DNA of 64,000 nucleotides from Dromiciops gliroides (lineage: Eukaryota > Chordata > Mammalia > Microbiotheria > Microbiotheriidae), in the NCBI RefSeq assembly GCF_019393635.1, contig NC_057861.1:722467232-722531231 (forward strand), given 5' to 3'. The translations under genes were made by a program, and so were the position numbers. The notes beneath the pieces are model-generated. The model made no database searches and had not been told where the DNA came from. It saw only the letters and a program-made list of their open reading frames with translations. The stretch's first letter is position 1. Each line of letters starts with the position of its first letter. Shown one piece after another: positions 45,400 to 56,994 of the stretch.

Positions 45400-45560
45400 T
45401 CTAAGCTCTTGCAATTAGAGGACATCAATTCAAAAGCTACTTCTGGAACTTATTACCTGTGTGACCAAGGGACAGTCACTTCACCAATTTTGCCCTCAGT
45501 TTACTCATTTGTAAAATAAATGAAGTAGAATAAATGGCTTAAGTGGTCCATTCTGGCTCC
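45400..45560 (+). repeat. MIR, plus orientation
   Basis: 'ttattacctgtgtgaccaag', 'ggacagtcacttcaccaatt', 'cctcagtttactcatttgta' and 'aaataaatgaagtagaataa' match the MIR core and 3' side. Confidence 0.75.
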
Positions 45561-45599
45561 AGAATGACTGCCCTATGGTAAGACCAACTGCTCATTGTG

Positions 45600-45960
45600 T
45601 CCTGATCTAATGACCCCCTCTCTCAATTCTATGGATTTTTACAGTCCATTACTCAAGCATTTACTTCACACTTCTACATATTGAAATCCTGTCTCCTTCT
45701 AAAATATCAAAGAAGCCACTTCCTGATGCTCTTCTAGGTTTGTAATCCATAAAGCAGTCATGGGAGGTTTCTTCCTTCTCAAATTGTCCTAACCACTTTG
45801 CACCCATCCTTTTAATTTCCACATTTTCATTTCTAGCATGTTTTATTCTTCCAAGTATATTATCAAATCCATCAAAGAATTGACTGGGTCATTTTTCATC
45901 AGCACCTCAGTATCTGGTGTAATATGTTATACATAGTAGGTGCTAAATGTTGTTGAATTG
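45600..45960 (+). repeat. L2 3' end
   Basis: 'aagaagccacttcctgatgc' and 'tacatagtaggtgctaaatg' with 'ttgttgaattga' fit the L2 3' end. 45961-46239 shows nothing identified. Confidence 0.6.
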
Positions 45961-46253
45961 AAATAAGGATGGAAGTCAAAGTGTACTAGGGGTATCAACT
46001 GATGAGTGGTATCTTGAGCAATTTACACTCCCACCACTCCATTTTTTTTTTATTCCAAGCAAATCAATTGGGAATGTTTTAACACATTGTTCTATGGTCC
46101 CAATTTTGGATAGTTTCCTAGTGACTTTGGGGATGCTTAATTTTCTTTGAACTAATTATGTCTATGGGCTTAATAGTGTGTATATGAGCACTAAAACAAT
46201 TGTGAGCATTAAAGGAAGGGGTTTACGATCTACAATTTTAAGAGTATAGACAC

Positions 46254-46415
46254 GGGGCAGCTAGGTGGCTCAGTGGATAGAGCACTGGCCCTGGAGTCAG
46301 AAGTACCTGAATTCAAATCCGGCCTCAGACACTTAACACTTACTAGCTGTGTGACCCTGGGCAAGTCACTTAACCCCAATTGCCTCACTAAAAAAAAAAA
46401 AAAAAAAGAAAGAAA
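46254..46415 (+). mobile_element. Marsupial CORE-SINE with target duplication
   Basis: Close to the apparent family consensus, with an A18 run in the tail. Flanks AAGAGTATAGACAC (46240-46253) and AAGAGTATACACA (46416-46428). Confidence 0.95.
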
Positions 46416-46604
46416 AAGAGTATACACAGAAAGCTGCTCAGGAATCTTAAGTATTCTTTTGTATGATGGGCACCATTTACAATCCTATTAAGTGTAAGGA
46501 CTCCTGTTTAGAATCCTGTTTTATTTAATTTAAGTAAATGCTAAATTCAAATAAAAGGTTAATGAAATTAAAAATGTAATTTCCACCATATAAGTTCATG
46601 GACT

Positions 46605-46733
46605 GGGGCAGCTAGGTGGTGCATTGGATAAATTACCTGCCTTGGATTCAGGAGTACCTGAGTTCAAATCTAGCCTCAGACATTTAATACTTACTAGCTG
46701 TGTGACTCCGGGCAAGTCACTTAACCCCAACTG

Positions 46734-46779
<46 letters not shown>
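46605..46779 (+). mobile_element. Marsupial CORE-SINE with a (CA)n tail
   Basis: The SINE body ends at about 46734 and a pure (CA)23 tract stands in place of the A tail. Flanks AGTTCATGGACT (46593-46604) and AGTTCAGGGACT (46780-46791), 11 of 12 identical, enclose body plus CA tract. Confidence 0.92.
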
Positions 46780-46783
<4 letters not shown>

Positions 46784-46799
46784 CAGGGACTCTTCTAAA

Positions 46800-47980
46800 T
46801 CCACCTATATGCCCCTTCACAACTTTGCTGAAACAAAGTTAAAAACTTCTGACTTAGAGTTAGCCATTTGCCTAGTGGACTTAAAGGTCTGAATTGAGGG
46901 AAAGATAACTCTGGAGGGGTATCTAAAAAGCACTAGCCTGATGCAAGTTTAATTGTTTTAAAACGCATAGTATGACTGTAATGCAAAACTGACTTACCCA
47001 TATAAATTCAACCGAAATGAGGAAGCCGAAAATATGTCACTTCACATATAAGCCAAGGGCATTGGCTATTGAACTAAAACCAATTAAAGAAATCAAACTA
47101 TTTAGATGAAGGTTATCCTCCACATCTGGGTTTTAGAGGTTTATATAGAATTTATACATTGCTCAAATTAGATATTAAAAAAATAACTGTCTCTTTGAAC
47201 TGAACATTTGGACACCATAGTTTTGTAGGCTAAAAGCTTCCAGCATGCTTCCAGCAACTCTCTATGGTGTTACCAAACTAGATTAAAATATATTTGGGGA
47301 ATGTTTAGCAAAATAAATAAACATACAGGGTAACACAGATGCTATTAATTTTTGGTTTCCTAAGTTAATATGTGCCCACAGGAATCCATTTCTGTTGAGT
47401 CCGACAATACTGTTCTAGTTAATTGAATATTCTGGATAAGTGATGTATAGATTAATAACTTGCAAAAAGAGTTAGGCTATCATAATACCCCCTATATTGG
47501 ACAATAAGAATGCAATAATTTCAAACATCTGTAACATAGCTGCCAATCTAGAAAGTTAAAAATGCATAAAACAGCTCTTATACAATCTCTGCACCATACA
47601 ATTAATCTTGCACTCTAGAGCACAATTTGGCAGATATCTTTCACTTTGCAGAAACAAATATTGGTACAATAAGCAAGTTACCATGGACATTGAAAGTAAG
47701 GATTCTACAACTTGTTGAGTAAAATTCAACATGGTTACAGAATACTTCTTAGGAGGAATAGCTAGAGGAAACAGGGGTACTTACTCTAGAAAAGGAAGGG
47801 TAAAAAGGAGTCTTGACAACAGTTTTCAAAAAATCAAAGGGCCCTCAGATGAAAGAGGAAATAGACCTATTTGTGGCAGCTGTAGGAGATAGAACATGAA
47901 TAAGCATGGTATACTTACAGGCAAGTAAATTGGGGATCAAACTGAAAAATAGCTTACAACAATTAGTAGAGAATTAAATT
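46800..47980. other. Repeat-poor interval
   Basis: No repeat or coding frame recognised over about 1.2 kb. Confidence 0.4.
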
Positions 47981-47984
47981 TAAT

Positions 47985-48150
47985 AAAAGCAAATTAACAA
48001 ACATTTCTTATGTGGTTCCTATGTGTCAGGAACTGTGCTAGCACTGGTAATATAAAAAAAGCAAGGCAAAACAAAACAAAACAAACAAAAAGCAATTCCT
48101 ATTCTCAAGGAGCTCACAGTCTATTGGGGAAAAACATATACATTCAAAAA
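47985..48150 (+). repeat. Unnamed ancient interspersed repeat, copy 5
   Basis: 'ttcctatgtgtcaggaactg', 'tgctagcactggtaatataa', 'ctattctcaaggagctcaca' and 'gtctattgggg' follow the family order; an A/CAAAA-rich stretch interrupts it. Confidence 0.6.
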
Positions 48151-48935
48151 CCCATATCTATACCTACATCCAATCTATATATATTAAGCAATGTGACATA
48201 AATCACACATAGCATTATATCTTCTAACCTTGGGCTGAATGGCAATGCACCTCTCAAAGCTGACCCTGGTTCTCAGAGTATTATAGAATCATTTTCTGAT
48301 TCTCAGCTTCAGCATACTGTTTTGAGTCTTCATCTGATCAAAACCCTAAACCAAATTTGTGTGAATAACTCTATGGTAGACCAAACAAAAGATGCCTACA
48401 TTATAAAAGCAAAACATTTAAATAAAGCAGGATAGATAGGTTAATGACAGAGAAAAGAATCAGATAGCAATTCTTAATGTTTTCAATACACATCTTCAAT
48501 GCAGTGATTTCCATTTATGTGCTTTAACTGAGGAACTTCCCCACCATGCCAGGAACTTGCACAGCTAGTTCCAACTCAAAATATCGGTATAAAACTAAGG
48601 GTCTAAAGTCTTCAGTTTCTTCCCTTACAGTTTCAGCAGGGTTTCAAGTGCTGTGCAAATTTCTTACCATGACATTGGACTTATGGTGCTAAGTCCAGGC
48701 AACACTATATGGTTTCCTAGTATATTTCTGGAATTTATAGTCTTGGGCTTGTCAAGTTCTCTGTGTTCATAACAAAGGACACAGTAAGTGTTAAATAATT
48801 GTAAGGGACAGCCAGGTGCTGGATAATGAGGTAAGGATTTGTGGAGGAGCTGAGAATTACTATATATTTAAAGGAGGGGAGGATTTAGGAGAGTTTATTC
48901 CAGATAGCAAAAATAGTGTCAAAAGAAGGAAAATG
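48151..48935. other. Interval without recognised features
   Basis: Nothing identified; short open frames only. Confidence 0.35.
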
Positions 48936-49062
48936 TATATACACACATACATACAATATATACAATATACTTATATATGTATGTATATAGACATACATGT
49001 ATACTCACATACATATCTATGGTGTGTATATATCTATATATATGGACATATGTGAACATACA
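48936..49062. repeat. ATAC/TATG-rich low-complexity DNA
   Basis: Alternating ACATAC, TATATG and similar units. Open frames on both strands here are Tyr/Ile/His-rich artefacts. Confidence 0.8.
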
Positions 49063-49210
49063 CATAACATCTGTGATAGGTAAAATTTGAAATAAATGAG
49101 GAAACAAATTTTTGATCTTCCAAGCACATAGATTTATTAATCATTACATACTAAATGTATAACAAATAAGGACCAGGTCTACTCAACTTGGCACTGGACC
49201 CTGATTATAA

Positions 49211-49212
<2 letters not shown>

Positions 49213-49242
<30 letters not shown>
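49213..49242 (+). repeat. (AG)15 microsatellite
   Basis: Pure AG tract. 49243-49829 around it shows nothing else identified. Confidence 0.92.
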
Positions 49243-49248
<6 letters not shown>

Positions 49249-49829
49249 ATATGTTAGAAAATAAAAGAATTTACAGGATATAAGCCAAAATACAAAATTA
49301 GGTAACCTGATTTCTAATTGGATGAAACATTTGGAGATTTCCAGTTTAGAAGGGGGAGAAAACAAGTATAATTCCTTAAAATGAAAAAAAAAAGTGCCCC
49401 ACTCCTCCCCCACCAAGTATCTTTATTTAATCAAAGAAGCAAGGAAATAATAACTGATTGACCAGCATGGGACCAGTTTTGAGATAAGATATATGGATTG
49501 CGTGAGCTTTATATTTGTAAGAAAACCCCTTGGATCAATGTTTGGATATGACTGGATTTCTTCTCAGCATAAGCTAGGTCCTTCATTACCGGTCTCTAAG
49601 CGATAGGTAGAGGTGTTCCAGTTTCCTAGCCATGTAAGGCTAGGTTCAAAAAATGCAATAAAGTTTTCTCACAATTCCACTGATTAAACAAAATTTTTTC
49701 ACAAGACAAAAAACGTCCCAGTTCCATAATTTAAAAGAAAGAGAGCTGAGCTAGAACCAGAATTGAGTCACAGATAGAGTAAGTGTGGTTCGCTCAATTC
49801 CCACAATTCAAACACACTCAAGCACACAC

Positions 49830-50050
49830 ACACAATGATTACTGATGATTATGATAATAATAGTAATAATTACCAATCCTATAGCATTTTAAAGTAATTT
49901 CCTCACAAGTACATGGAATATATGTTAGTATCAATAACATTATTCATATTATACAAATAAACAATTTGAGGCTTATATAGGTATAATAACTTCACCAGGT
50001 TCATACAATTGCACATAATAAGTTCTGGAGGCAGTCCCTATTTTTTAAAG
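49830..50050 (-). repeat. MIR, minus orientation
   Basis: 'aataattaccaatcctatag', 'catattatacaaataaacaa', 'tttgaggcttatatag' and 'aacttcaccaggttcataca' are reversed MIR. Confidence 0.6.
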
Positions 50051-50099
50051 CACCACTGGGAAAACTAGAAAATGCATTTTGTTTGAAACAAGACATTTT

Positions 50100-50445
50100 A
50101 TTTGAAACAAAAATTGCACACCAGATACAACAATAAATTCTAAAATGGTAAAATTTCTAAAATTAAGAGGTTGCAACATTAAATAACAAATAAACTAGGG
50201 TAAAAAGAAGTACAACTATGACTAAAGGGAAAATTCTTAAATAAGGGTATATATATATATGTCATAACAAATCATTTCAATTATATAAAAATTAAGTCTT
50301 TTAACTCAAATAAGGTAAATTCATCTAGAATGAACAGAAAATTAATGGACTATGGGAAAATGATTTCACAATAAATATCTTTGATAAAGGTAAATTTTAT
50401 AATGTATGCAGAGGTACTTCACATTAAAATATTTGGCTATTGATT
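50100..50445 (+). repeat. Decayed L1 ORF2 fragment
   Basis: 'actatgggaaaatgatttca', 'caataaatatctttgataaa' and 'ggtaaattttataatg' echo the L1 ORF2 C-terminal coding region. Strongly decayed. Confidence 0.45.
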
Positions 50446-51446
50446 TGGAGCTCTCCCTCATAGTTCATATTAGTATATTGGGCCTCTTTAAGAATAGCAA
50501 TCCTAGTTCAATTTACTTTTGGTCTCTGAACTCCTAAAACTGTAGCTCACTTCCTCTTCTGATGTGTTTCCCTTCAGTAGTCAGTCTGAGAGCACAGATA
50601 GCTCAAAGAAAGGCATTTACTAAAATGGGATTGCATGAAAAACAATTTTAATGTCATCAGGTTCATGGCTAATTTAGCTAAAATTCCATTAAGTCAATAT
50701 TCAGGATTCACACTTCATAAAGGAAAAAAAAAGTGAGGTCTTCATTTACATTTCCTTTAGATATGTAATGTTGAATTTCCCCAATAGATAGTCATAAAAA
50801 TCTTACTAGGGACTTAAAAAAAATAAGCAAACTGTCAAAAATTATTATAAAGTATATTCCATTCTCAAGATGGCAAAGCATAGGCCAGGATCCACTGGAA
50901 CTCTCCTAAAATTGCCCACTAAATAATTTTTAAAACCATTTCAATTCAAGTTTTGAAGCAGCAGAGCCAACAAAAGGCCAGAGGTAGACATTTTTCCAGC
51001 CCAAAATAACTTAGCAAGTCCACAGGAAAGTTCTATAACACTGGAGTGAGAGTTGCTCTGAAGTGCAACAGGAGTACTCAGGGTAGGCCATGGAAGTGGT
51101 TGCAGAAGCAGCAACAGCACCTTCAGGAGCTCTTCACTTAGAGACATTAAGGAGATCAAGCAACTGGTTAGAGATTATCGGGGATCCTTTACTGGTACTG
51201 GGCACAACTATCACTGACTGGCAACTCTATTGCCCATAAGAAGTTCTTCCTCACAATTCCTGGTTGGTAAGGAGTCCTTGCGGTAGGACAAACCAGAACA
51301 GGAGACCTGGTCCCAGTTTCAAGGCCAAGAAAACCAGTAGCAATTGTGAATGTAGGAGAGCAGGGGACAATGTTACAGTTCCATGGCCAACAGGAGTACT
51401 AGTACTTATGGCTGCAGGTGAACAGGACAATTACTGGATTAAACTC

Positions 51447-51818
51447 TGTTAAGGGCTAAAATTCCAGCTAGACTGTCTAAAATATCCAATGAGTGGTCAC
51501 CAATAAATTATAAGCTTTAGCAAGAGTTAGACTTTTAAGCATTTATTAAGGAGAATAAGAGTTTGGTAAAGAGAGAAGAAAAGGCCTAGATTCCTATCTA
51601 TTAAAGGGAGAGCACATTTCTAGCTCCGCTCTCCACCAGAGTCCTCAGGAAAGAGCGTGACACCGAGCGCCAGTCTCTTCCTTCTTCCTCCCACTAGCCA
51701 GCGTCACTTCCTGAAGCCAAAGAAAAGACTCCTGGTCTTGCCCTCAAAGACCTTCATTTCATGTGTGGAACTCTTCTACAGTAAGTCTCCAGCAGGTGGT
51801 GTCATTCCAATCGTTACA
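51447..51818 (-). mobile_element. Solo LTR, mosaic subtype, in L1 5' region
   Basis: 372 bp; minus strand TGTAACGATTGGAATGACAC ... CCCTTAACA. The U3 side is like 11398/37388 ('ccagcaggtggtgtcattcc' on plus). The U5 side is like 23299 ('gctttagcaagagttag', 'taagcatttattaagg'). Flanking 4-mers ACTC and ACAC, one mismatch. Confidence 0.8.
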
Positions 51819-52357
51819 ACACCAAAGCACAGACCAGGAAAGAAATGAACACAATGCTCTCAGAAGAACACTACCATAGAAGCCTCAAAACTTGCAGATT
51901 CCTAGAACTAGCTCTGAAAAGAGTAGCATAAAAAAGCCTGAAGCTTGACATGATTCCCCACTCCCAGGTGAATAGAGCCCAACCTTAATATTAAGTTTGA
52001 ATGAAAGAAATCGGCTGGGAAGAAGAAGTTGACCAAAAAAGAAACTGAACATAAAAAAAAAAAATACTATAGAAATAGAGATATCAGATTAAAAGAAGAC
52101 AATGTAAAAAGTAGCTACAAGCAAAGCCTCAAAGAAAAAGAAAATAATTGGACCCAAGAAAAGCAAGAATTCCAGAAGAGTTAAAGAAATAAATGAGTGG
52201 TGGAGGAAAAAACTAAGTAAGAAATGAGTGATGTAAGAAAATTAAAAGAGTGACAAAAACCCATGATGAATATAGTACCATGAAAACAGATTTGTACTAA
52301 TGTTAAAAAAGGCACAAAAATTCTGTGGAAAAAAAACTCCTTTAACAGTAGAATAGG

Positions 52358-52500
52358 TGGGGCAGCTAGGTGGCACAGTGGATAAAGCACCAGCCTGGGA
52401 TTCAGAAGGACCTGAGCTCAAATCCAGCCTCAGACACTTGACATTACTAGTTGTGTGACCCTGGGAAAATCACTTAACTCTCATTGCCCCACCCCAAAAG
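52358..52500 (+). mobile_element. Marsupial CORE-SINE inside L1 ORF1 region
   Basis: Flanked by AGTAGAATAGG (52347-52357) and AGTACAATAGG (52501-52511), 10 of 11. Confidence 0.93.
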
Positions 52501-52511
52501 AGTACAATAGG

Positions 52512-53277
52512 CTAAGTGAAAAGAAGGTGCAAAAATTCAATGATGAGAACTCCTGAAAATGCTGAATTGGTCAAATTAAAAACAAAATAAAAAGAAGAAA
52601 ATTTACAAAAGCTCACTGAAGAAAAGAATTCCTTAAAACTTTGCTTCAGACAAATGAAAGCTAATGATTCCATTAGACTTTAAGAAACAATAAAACATTT
52701 TTAAATGTGCAATATCTCATTGGAATAACAAATGAACTGGAAAATAGATCAAGAAGAAATGATTAAAGAATTATTGGATTACTTTAAAACCAAGATTTAA
52801 AAAAATCCCAGATATAATATGATCAAGGAAAATTGTCCAATATCTTGGATCCAGAGAGTAAAATAGAAATTAGAAGAATTCACTGAAATACATCCCAAAA
52901 TAAACACTCCCATAAATATCATAACCATATTCCAAAGCTCCCAGTTGAAGGAGAAAATACTGAAAGCAGCCAGAATGAAACAATTCTATTATCATGGAAC
53001 CACAGTCAGGATTATACAGAATGTAGGAATTTTTACATTAAAGAAAAGAAGGACTTGGGATATGATATCCTGGCAGGCAAAGGAGCTAGCATTACAAACA
53101 AGAATAAGGTACACAGCAAAACTGAGTTTAATCTTTTGCAGGGGGTGTGTGTGTTGGGGCGGTGGGGGAGGGGAGGAGAAAGGGATATGTAATGAAATAG
53201 AGGACTTCCAAGCATTGCTGATAAGACCAGACCTGAATAGATTATTTGACATTCAAACACAAGATTCAAAAGAAGCA
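52512..53277 (+). pseudogene. Decayed L1 ORF1 of the deleted element
   Basis: The L1 ORF1 product coats retrotransposon RNA. Coiled-coil-like text runs from about 52550 to 52690, an RRM-like part from about 52735 to 52930 with stops, and an open C-terminal stretch from 52945 to 53277. That stretch has the family pattern (KILKAARMKQFYYHGTTVRI, then a 'DMISWQAKELALQ' block), interrupted by a G-rich insertion at about 53142-53178. More diverged than the copy at 60941. Confidence 0.7.
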
Positions 53278-53844
53278 TAAAGAAGGTAAATATGAAAGTA
53301 ATATTAAGGAACTTAACAGAGTTAAAGTGTTTACATTCCTACATGGGAAGATGTTACATGTAACTACTAAGGACTTTCTAATGATTAGGGCAGTGAGAAG
53401 AAGCCTACATAGATGGAAGACACAGGTATGATTTGATTATGTTGACATGATCTCAGACAATGTATAGGTGTTAAGGAGGGTTATTCCAGGAGAAGCGGGA
53501 AGGGAATGAAGAATGGGAAACACACAAAAGGAAAAGTTTTACAATGGATGGGAAAATGAGGGGGTTGATGGGCAATGCTTAAATCTCACTATCATAGGAA
53601 TTGCTTCAAAGGGGGTTGTATAAAAATGTATTTTACCAATATGGAAATAGAAGGAGAAGGGAATAACAGATATTCTCCAACCCCAGGTGAGCAAAACCCA
53701 GAGCTGAAGGAGTGATGAAATGATTGGTGGATAATTGGAAGGCATAGTCAGAAGCAAAATAGACTTTTTTTTTCTGAGAAACAGGATACAAAGAAAGAGA
53801 TAAGGATAAGTAGAAGGAAATAGGATAGAGGGAAATACACAGTA

Positions 53845-54542
53845 ATTATAACTGTGAATGCAAATGGAATGAGTTAACACATAAAAAAAGAAGCAGAATT
53901 AGAAGTCAGAATCCAAAAGTATATTGTGTAAAAGAGACATACTTGAAACAGAAAAACACATAGAGTTAAAGGACCAAAGAGAATTTATTATGCTCTAGCT
54001 GAAGTAATGATGAAAAGGGTAGCAATCATTTTCTTAGACAAAGCAAAAGTAATTAAAAGAGATAATTAGGGAAACTATATTTTGATAAAATGTATACAGT
54101 GAAGTATTTTTTTAAACAGTAAGTTTATCTGATAAAGACTTCATTTATCAAATATATATGGAATTGAATTTATGAAAATACAAGTTATTTCCCAGTTGAT
54201 AAATGGTCAAATGATACAAACAGGCAATTTTTCAGTAGAAAAAAAAAAATGAAAGTTATCAATAGTCATATAAAAATGCTCTAAATCACTGTTGATTAAA
54301 GAAACAGAAATTGAAACAACTCTGAGATACCACCTCTAACCCCTTAAAATTAATATGTGCTGGAGTGTATGAGGCAAAATAAATATAATAATGAATTCCT
54401 GATGGCATAGTGTACTGGTCCAACCATTCAGGAGAGCAATCAGAAGCTACGTTCAAAGAGTTATTAAGCTATACATACCCTTTGATCCAGCAGAACAAAT
54501 AGTAGGTCTGTGCCCCAAAGAGATTTAAAATAAAAAGGAAAG

Positions 54543-54590
<48 letters not shown>

Positions 54591-54735
54591 TTACACTAGC
54601 TCTTTTTGTGATTGCAAAGAATTGAACATTGAGGGAATGTTTATCAATTGGGGAATGACTAAACAGGTTGTGTTATATGATTGTGATTGAATACTATTAT
54701 GCTATAAGAAATGACAAGGGGGATGGTTTCAGAAA
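53845..54735 (+). pseudogene. L1 ORF2 remnant: endonuclease start joined to C-terminus
   Basis: 'ataactgtgaatgcaaatgg' begins the endonuclease as in the L1 at 62542, followed by the region equivalent to its 'CLQETHLK' (near 53925). At about 54110 the sequence switches to the C-terminal part seen at 15690-16400 ('gataaatggtcaaatgatac', 'aaaatgctctaaatcactgt'). The reverse transcriptase is missing, and stops are frequent. Confidence 0.65.
54545..54588 (+). repeat. (GT)22 microsatellite within L1
   Basis: Stands where the other L1 copy has 'acccacatgtacataa' (16118 region), so it expanded inside the element. Confidence 0.9.
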
Positions 54736-54751
54736 GAATATGGCAAAATCT

Positions 54752-54936
54752 TTTTGTTGTTGTCGTCGTCGTCATCGTTGTTGTTGTCGTTGTTGTTTTT
54801 AGTGAGGCAATTGGGGTTAAGTGACTTGCTCAGGGTCACACAGCTAGTAAGTGTTAAGTGTCTGAGGCCGGATTTGAACTCAGCTCCTCCTGAATCCAGG
54901 GCCAGTGCTCTATCCACTGTGCCACCTAGCTGCCCC
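54752..54936 (-). mobile_element. Marsupial CORE-SINE, minus, in L1 3' UTR
   Basis: Flanked by a perfect 17-bp AGAATATGGCAAAATCT at 54735-54751 and 54937-54953. The tail carries GTT/GTC triplet units. Confidence 0.97.
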
Positions 54937-55339
54937 AGAATATGGCAAAATCTATGTGAACTGATGCAATGTGAAGTGATAACAAGAAGAAGATCATTGT
55001 CTATGCTAACAGCAATGTTGCAATACTGATCAACTATGAATGACTTCACTTATCATGTCAATAAAATGATCCAAGACAATTCCAAAGGATTCATGATGAA
55101 AAATGTTACCCACGTCCAGAGAAAGAGCTGATTAACTCTGAGTGCACACTTGATTTTTCTTGCTTTTTGGTGACATGGATAATATGGAAGTATGTTTTGC
55201 ATGATTTCATATGTATAATAGATATAATATTTTTTGCCTTAGTGAGTGTGAATTGAAGGAAGGGATGGATAGAGACAAATTATCTGGAACTCAAAATTTT
55301 AAAGGAAAATAATATTTAAAATTAAATAATAAATTTGAA

Positions 55340-56060
55340 AAAGGAAATAATATTCTAAGGTATTAATACTAAGGGGAATAGGTCAAATATGAATTAAAAT
55401 TCATTGTCTTACTCCCAACAGATTTGAAATGATGGAAAGTTAATGAAAATGGTTAATTTTGGAGGAGCTGTGGGGTAATAGACAAATTATTTTGGTGGAG
55501 CTAGGAACTGGTCCTATTTCTCCTTAAAAGAGCATAAAATTACAATACAAAAGTCATTAAACTGCACATACTGTCTTAAATTAATGAATATCCTAATATG
55601 TATAGACCTCAAAGACAGAGGGAAAGGTTCCTTATGTTCAAAAAGCTTTTATTTCAGCACTTTTTGATATCGAAAACTGAATGAAAAATGGGTCAATGCC
55701 CCTCAATTGAGGAATGGTTACTAGAATTAAGTTATATTAATTTAGTGAAAGTATTGTCCATTTAAAATAATAAACTTGAATACTGGGAGGGAGGGAAACT
55801 TGCAGAGATTTATATGAACTGATATAGAGAAAATAAAACAGAGCCAAGAGAACAATCTAAGCAGTCATAGCATAGACAAAATGAATATTTATTGAAATAA
55901 CCAATATTGACTATAGACATCTAATGATGAAGAGTGCTTCATCTATCTCAGCAGATAGCTAATAAATAACACATTTTTAGCTATGTATAATATATTTATT
56001 TTGATTAATCATACTTGGTTTATAACAGATAACATTAAAATTAGAGAAAATAGGGCAGAT
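55340..56060 (+). repeat. Old L1 3' end
   Basis: 'ttttggaggagctgtggggt', 'attaaactgcacatactgtc', 'gaggaatggttactagaatt' and 'tatatgaactgatatagaga' are decayed equivalents of L1 3' sequence. 56061-56812 is AT-rich with nothing else identified. Confidence 0.5.
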
Positions 56061-56828
56061 ATAGTAGAGGGATATAATTGGAAATTAGTAGAGTCACAAA
56101 AATGAAGTGTAAGGTTAAAATAAAATTCTGAAAATAAGTACTAGGGGTACAAAGAAGAAAAATCTGTGAAAAAGTTTTAGAGAAGGAAATGGAAAATGGA
56201 GATGAAGTTATTGTGAAAACAAAGAGTGAATTTTAACCTGAATATACTATGCATATTGAGGTGTGCTGATTAGGGAAAGTTATAGGAAATACAAACATGA
56301 TGTAGGAGATGTAATATTCATGAGTTTCAACTTTTTCCTATTGGTAATGGGGAGTCTTTGAATATGTCTGGAAAGGTAGGTGGCTTCAGTTTAGATTTAT
56401 TTTAGAATACCTATCCAGATTCTAAAATTGCCTGACTGATAGTTTTAAGAGGTGTAGAAATGTTTACTTCTGCTGTATAATTTTTCCATCATCTATCATT
56501 TATCATCCATCTATCTATTATTAAATTATTTTAATATTTAATTTAATAAATTTAATAAATCATTAAATTATTAAATACTATTTAGTATTTGTATTTATAT
56601 TTCTATGTAAATCTAGGAGTATTAAAGTTAAAAACTCTGAAATGAATATCTATATTTGATGGCATCTTCCAATCACAACTACTTTAAATGTAAAAAGTTA
56701 CAGAAAGAAATTTCTTCCTTGTTGGTCAACTCAAGAATTATGACAAAATTAATTATACAATTGATAAGTATATTCTTATTTATTTAATTGAATGCTATAT
56801 GGATTTTATAAGGTAATAAATCATATCA

Positions 56829-56978
56829 GGGCAGCTAAGTGGCACAGTGGATAGAGCACCAGCCCTGGAGTCAGGAGTACCTGAGTTCAAATCTGGCCTC
56901 AGACACTTAACACTTACTAGCTGTGTGACCCTAGGCAAGTCACTTAACACCATTTGCCTCACTTACAAAAAATAAAAA
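56829..56978 (+). mobile_element. Marsupial CORE-SINE with target duplication
   Basis: Flanked by a perfect 16-bp GTAATAAATCATATCA at 56813-56828 and 56979-56994. Close to the apparent consensus. Confidence 0.97.
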
Positions 56979-56994
56979 GTAATAAATCATATCA

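Larger units (their letters stand above)
50862..55330 (+). mobile_element. Internally deleted L1 carrying an LTR and two SINEs
   Basis: Starts with an L1 head (CTCAAGATGGCAAAGC) and 5' UTR, followed by ORF1 (broken, to 53277), an inter-ORF segment and the first part of the ORF2 endonuclease (about 53850-54100). It then jumps near 54110 to the ORF2 C-terminus and 3' UTR, ending near 55330. The missing part covers the reverse transcriptase. Removal of the LTR (51447-51818) and SINEs (52358-52500, 54752-54936) gives an element of about 3.75 kb. Target duplications are not clear. Confidence 0.7.
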
